Part shown: positions 61,360 through 64,000 of the stretch, one piece after another
Numbering within the stretch: the stretch's first letter is position 1
How the letters are laid out: every line of letters starts with the position of its first letter
Origin: Pedobacter sp. R20-19
GTDB lineage: Bacteria; Bacteroidota; Bacteroidia; Sphingobacteriales; Sphingobacteriaceae
NCBI RefSeq assembly: GCF_000708265.2
Contig: NZ_JCKI01000007.1
Span: 186,001-250,000, forward strand
Direction of reading: 5' to 3'
Length of the DNA stretch: 64,000 nt
Translations under genes and position numbers: made by a program
The notes under the pieces: model-generated
What the model was told of the DNA's origin: nothing
The model's input: the letters and a program-made list of their open reading frames with translations, nothing else
Databases searched by the model: none

Positions 61360-62757
61360 CTATAAATCAAATTCCTGGTGATACTCCGGAATGGCTACAT
61401 GCTTAAACCCATGATCTTTTAAACGCGCTGCAAAGCTTTGTTGCACTTCATATTCTCCATGAACCAGAAACAATTGCTTCACTTTTGCAGGGTCCTGACA
61501 GGAAAGAAATTTCAATAAATCATCGTAATCGCCATGCGCACTCATCGATTTAATGGATTGAATTTCTGCTTTCACATCATACTCATCCTTGAAAATTTCT
61601 ACTACTTTTTTACCTGCAATTAATTGTCCACCCAATGAATTGGGCTCACAGTAGCCTACCATCAAAATGGTGTTTTTATGGTTTCCTATATTGTTTCTGA
61701 TGTGGTGCTTTACACGTCCCGCATCAGCCATACCCGAAGCAGAAATAATCACGCAAGGTCTTGGGTCTTCATTTAAGGCTTTAGATTCCTCTACACTTTC
61801 AATAAACCGCAATCCTTTGAAACCAAAAATATCATGATCTACTTTTAAAATCTCCTTTACACCATTATTATAAACTTCTGGATGATTCCTTAAAATTTCA
61901 GTCGCTTTTGAGGATAGTGGACTATCTACATAATAGGGAACATCTGGTAACTTACCTTTTAATTCCAGACCATTTAATGCATAAAGCAATTCCTGCGTTC
62001 TTCCTACAGCAAAAGCAGGAATAATCACTTTTCCTTTTTTAACCTCGCAGGTGTTCTGGATAATTTCCAGGAGCATATTTTCAATTGGATCGAGGTCTTT
62101 GTGTAAAGAATCGCCATAGGTAGATTCCATTAAAATATAGTCTGCCTGATCAAAATGTTGCGGACTTTTTAGCAACAAATCGCCATAGCGGCCCACATCA
62201 CCAGAAAAGGTTATACGTGTAGATTTGCCATTTTCTTTAATGGTTAAATGAACGGCTGCACTGCCTAAGATATGACCATCATCAGTTAATCGGAGGCGAA
62301 TGTTTTCATCAATTTCAAAATCCTCTTCGTAGTCTACAATCTTCATCAGGCTTAATGTTTTCGCAACATCTTCATCCGTATAAAGTGCTTCTTCCATTTC
62401 TTCCCCTTCCCGGCGATGGCGATTAGAAAATTCAGCATCCTGCATTTGAATTTTAGCAGAATCCATCATTAAAATTCGTCCTAAATCCATTGTAGCAGCC
62501 GTACAGAAAATCTTTCCATTAAAGCCATCTGCTACCAGTTTAGGTAATAAGCCACAATGGTCTATATGTGCATGAGATAGAATTACATAATTAACTGATT
62601 TAACATCGAAACCAAAAAAGTCATTTAGCCTTTCAGTTACATGCCCCATTCCCTGGAACAGGCCGCAATCTAATAGTATTTGGGTATTATTATCTAATGT
62701 AATGAGGTGTTTACTACCTGTAACCGTACGGGCAGCACCATGAAAGGCAATCTTCAT
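61360..62757 (-). CDS. MBL-fold beta-CASP RNA-specificity hydrolase
   Basis: The 465-residue protein has the metallo-beta-lactamase site in SHAHIDHCGLLPKL. The beta-CASP region follows, with AFAVGRTQELLYAL, and the RMMBL end carries SAHGDYDDLLKFL. This is the CPSF/YSH1-like group that cleaves RNA. Bacterial members may act as RNases, but their targets are unknown. The ATG at 62757 is used; an in-frame ATG at 62805 lies inside the terminator hairpin of the YtxH gene. Confidence 0.85.
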   Translation of the reverse strand: MKIAFHGAARTVTGSKHLITLDNNTQILLDCGLFQGMGHVTERLNDFFGFDVKSVNYVILSHAHIDHCGLLPKLVADGFNGKIFCTAATMDLGRILMMDSAKIQMQDAEFSNRHRREGEEMEEALYTDEDVAKTLSLMKIVDYEEDFEIDENIRLRLTDDGHILGSAAVHLTIKENGKSTRITFSGDVGRYGDLLLKSPQHFDQADYILMESTYGDSLHKDLDPIENMLLEIIQNTCEVKKGKVIIPAFAVGRTQELLYALNGLELKGKLPDVPYYVDSPLSSKATEILRNHPEVYNNGVKEILKVDHDIFGFKGLRFIESVEESKALNEDPRPCVIISASGMADAGRVKHHIRNNIGNHKNTILMVGYCEPNSLGGQLIAGKKVVEIFKDEYDVKAEIQSIKSMSAHGDYDDLLKFLSCQDPAKVKQLFLVHGEYEVQQSFAARLKDHGFKHVAIPEYHQEFDL

Positions 62758-62783
62758 TAAGGTGTGGTTAGAAATACAAAAAG

Positions 62784-62808
62784 AAAATGCCGGAATATCC
62801 GGCATTTT
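62784..62808 (-). terminator. Rho-independent terminator of the YtxH gene
   Basis: AAAATGCCGG / CCGGCATTTT, a perfect 10-bp stem with a 5-nt loop. On the minus strand a T-rich run follows. Confidence 0.85.
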
Positions 62809-62812
62809 AATA

Positions 62813-63040
62813 TTAAGCTTTTACTTCTGATATTTTATCTTTCACCTTGTCAGCCACATCTGATGCTCTATCGGCTAAACCTGCTAATTTATCTTTTGAA
62901 GCATCTAATAGATCAGCAAAAAAGTCTGATAATTTACCTTTAAGATCGTTAGAAGAATCTGAAGATAATGCCAATGCGATTGTTGCGCCTAATGCTGCTC
63001 CTGCTAACACGCCTACTATGATTTTCGTCTCTTTTTTCAT
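62813..63040 (-). CDS. YtxH-domain protein
   Basis: A 75-residue protein with one N-terminal transmembrane helix (IIVGVLAGAALGATIALAL) and a charged helical tail (DKLAGLADRASDVADKVKDK), the usual YtxH layout. Members are envelope stress-associated in Firmicutes and Bacteroidetes, with no known enzyme activity. Terminated by its own hairpin. Confidence 0.85.
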   Translation of the reverse strand: MKKETKIIVGVLAGAALGATIALALSSDSSNDLKGKLSDFFADLLDASKDKLAGLADRASDVADKVKDKISEVKA

Positions 63041-63119
63041 GGTTTTAGTTATTTATCTAATTAAACATATTTAACGATAAGGTGTTTTATTTTTTTTATC
63101 TTACAAAAACCAATCCACA

Positions 63120-63743
63120 ATGAAGCAGATATTTTTTATAGACCTGGACAATACCATATACTTTACCAAACCTAACGAAGAACAGTTGATGAGTGCTTTG
63201 TACCAATTTCTGGACGAGCAGCATCTGGGCATTTCCGCAGCACAATATCAGGCGGCAAAAAACGAAATGCTACGCACTCCATTCCAAAAGGTGGCAGAGA
63301 AATACGGTTTCAGGCCCGAAGCCATGGAAAATATTATTGCATTTTTAAATTCAAGGGAAGTAACCAAACCCTTAAAACCTTCAGATGATTATCATTTGAT
63401 AAAAGCATTAAAGGGAAGAAAATTTATAGTAACGGCTGGCTTTTACAAGCAGCAAACCTCGAAGGTAAAAATGCTTGGAATTGCCAATGATTTTGAAGAA
63501 GTATGTGTGGTAGATGTAACCGTTTCTAATAAAAAAGAGGCCTTTCAAAAACTGATAGACCAACATAAATTAAATAAAGCAGAAATTTTAATTATTGGCG
63601 ATGATGCCGATTCGGAAATTAAATTTGGCCTTGAACTTGGAATAGAAACTTTTTTGTTAGACCCGGAAAATCGATTTCCTAATGCAGAAACTACCTATAA
63701 AGGTACTGACTTGAGTAATCTAAAATTAGCAGCCGGCCAGTAA
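63120..63743 (+). CDS. HAD-superfamily hydrolase
   Basis: The 207-residue HAD phosphatase has the nucleophile motif FIDLDNTIYF (Asp8, Asp10), a Thr around residue 100 in FIVTAGFYKQ, Lys132-133 in VTVSNKKEA, and the acidic IIGDDADSE. The F-x-D-L-D-N-T start resembles pyrimidine 5'-nucleotidases of the SDT1/YjjG type, but the substrate is not decided. A strong terminator follows. Confidence 0.85.
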   Translation: MKQIFFIDLDNTIYFTKPNEEQLMSALYQFLDEQHLGISAAQYQAAKNEMLRTPFQKVAEKYGFRPEAMENIIAFLNSREVTKPLKPSDDYHLIKALKGRKFIVTAGFYKQQTSKVKMLGIANDFEEVCVVDVTVSNKKEAFQKLIDQHKLNKAEILIIGDDADSEIKFGLELGIETFLLDPENRFPNAETTYKGTDLSNLKLAAGQ

Positions 63744-63751
63744 GTATAAAA

Positions 63752-63777
63752 AAGGTCCCGATGAAAATCGGGACCTT
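63752..63777. terminator. Bidirectional terminator
   Basis: AAGGTCCCGAT / ATCGGGACCTT, a perfect 11-bp stem with a GAAA loop, between convergent genes. Confidence 0.88.
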
Positions 63778-63783
63778 ATAATT

Positions 63784-64000
63784 TTATCCTCTACCTCCTC
63801 TGGATGGTCTTCCTCCTTCACCACCACTTCTTTCACCACCTCCTCTTTGTTGTTGTTGTTGTTGCGGAGCAGACTCTGTTCTTCTTTGCTCCTGTCTTTG
63901 TTGCATTTGCTGCGAACGTTGTTGTTCCATCTGTTGATTACGTTGTTGCTGCATTTGCTCATTACGCTGAGCTCTTTGCTGTTCCATCTGCTGTGAACGT
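63784..64000 (-). CDS. C terminus of a Gln/Arg/Gly-rich protein (5' end outside window)
   Basis: The frame is open to the window edge. It encodes tandem variants of QQMEQQRAQR, a run of Gln near the end, and a Gly/Arg/Ser-rich tail (GGGERSGGEGGRPSRGG). It is low-complexity and probably the disordered end of a larger, likely exported protein. The minus-strand frame is a triplet repeat, so unrelated frames in the same stretch look open too. Confidence 0.6.
   Translation of the reverse strand, partial: RSQQMEQQRAQRNEQMQQQRNQQMEQQRSQQMQQRQEQRRTESAPQQQQQQRGGGERSGGEGGRPSRGGRG

Noticed and set aside
62758..62805. Longer N terminus of the beta-CASP protein
   Set aside because: It would be encoded by the YtxH terminator hairpin; conserved residues begin with MKIAFHGAARTVTG.
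63726..63962. 78-residue minus-strand frame rich in Asn and Glu
   Set aside because: It is another frame of the same triplet repeat that encodes the Gln-rich protein.

Overview
The window comes from an AT-rich Bacteroidetes chromosome, most likely Pedobacter or a close relative in the Sphingobacteriaceae. Evidence: promoter -7 elements of the form TAnnTTTG instead of E. coli-type boxes, almost no Shine-Dalgarno sites, CarboxypepD_reg plus TonB-receptor architectures, DUF6607, and the gene order pdxA / DUF177 / rpmF / plsX / fabH / accB / accC. Nothing looks like an integrated phage or a large island, but small accessory genes sit between and inside housekeeping operons.

Layout. 1-4.3 kb: tail of a repeat-containing protein, a FabH paralogue, ClpS, a thioredoxin-like protein, RsmA. 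4.5-11.5 kb: pdxA, a rhodanese, then the lipid cluster DUF177-rpmF-plsX-fabH-accB-accC, closed by a strong terminator. 11.5-12.0 kb: a decayed YefM/YoeB-type toxin-antitoxin pair. 12.1-20.4 kb: tatC, rpiB, an M28 peptidase, LutB-like Fe-S protein, a fused 2-oxoacid dehydrogenase E1 and adenine deaminase. 20.4-25.9 kb: SprT-like protease, a GxxExxY nuclease-fold gene bracketed by CCACAGAG repeats, a PIF1-like helicase and prfC.

26.0-31.5 kb is the most interesting part. It holds a WYL regulator, divergent from a Ro60/TROVE protein gene that is followed by four tandem Y-RNA-like noncoding RNAs, a calcineurin-type phosphoesterase and the RNA ligase RtcB. The RNAs share a covarying two-helix base, an invariant UUACUUCG and a U-rich linker. 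They carry different tRNA-like inserts (one with its T arm before its D arm), and the smallest carries none. This looks like an RNA repair or RNA quality-control operon with its own RNA set.

31.7-45.0 kb: an aminotransferase, an intact toxin-antitoxin pair, and a complete leftward arginine operon (ArgA-like GNAT, argG, argC, argD, argF', argB, proC, M20 deacylase, argH). Two accessory genes, a four-helix-bundle protein and a YhcG/DUF1016 nuclease, are inserted in it. 45.6-54.3 kb: a DUF4397 lipoprotein and an iron/siderophore operon (two TonB receptors, DUF4198, PepSY reductase, DUF6607). 54.5-64 kb: M28 peptidase, an outer-membrane barrel protein, a methyltransferase, a Cys-rich lipoprotein with an unannotated 41-residue membrane protein, a beta-CASP nuclease, YtxH, a HAD hydrolase, and the end of a Gln-rich protein.

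Two patterns recur throughout. First, many intergenic stretches consist of exact 7-nt-period repeats of several unrelated sequences, often running into a stop codon. Second, at least six genes have a TAnnTTTG element only 3-5 nt before the ATG, which implies leaderless mRNAs.
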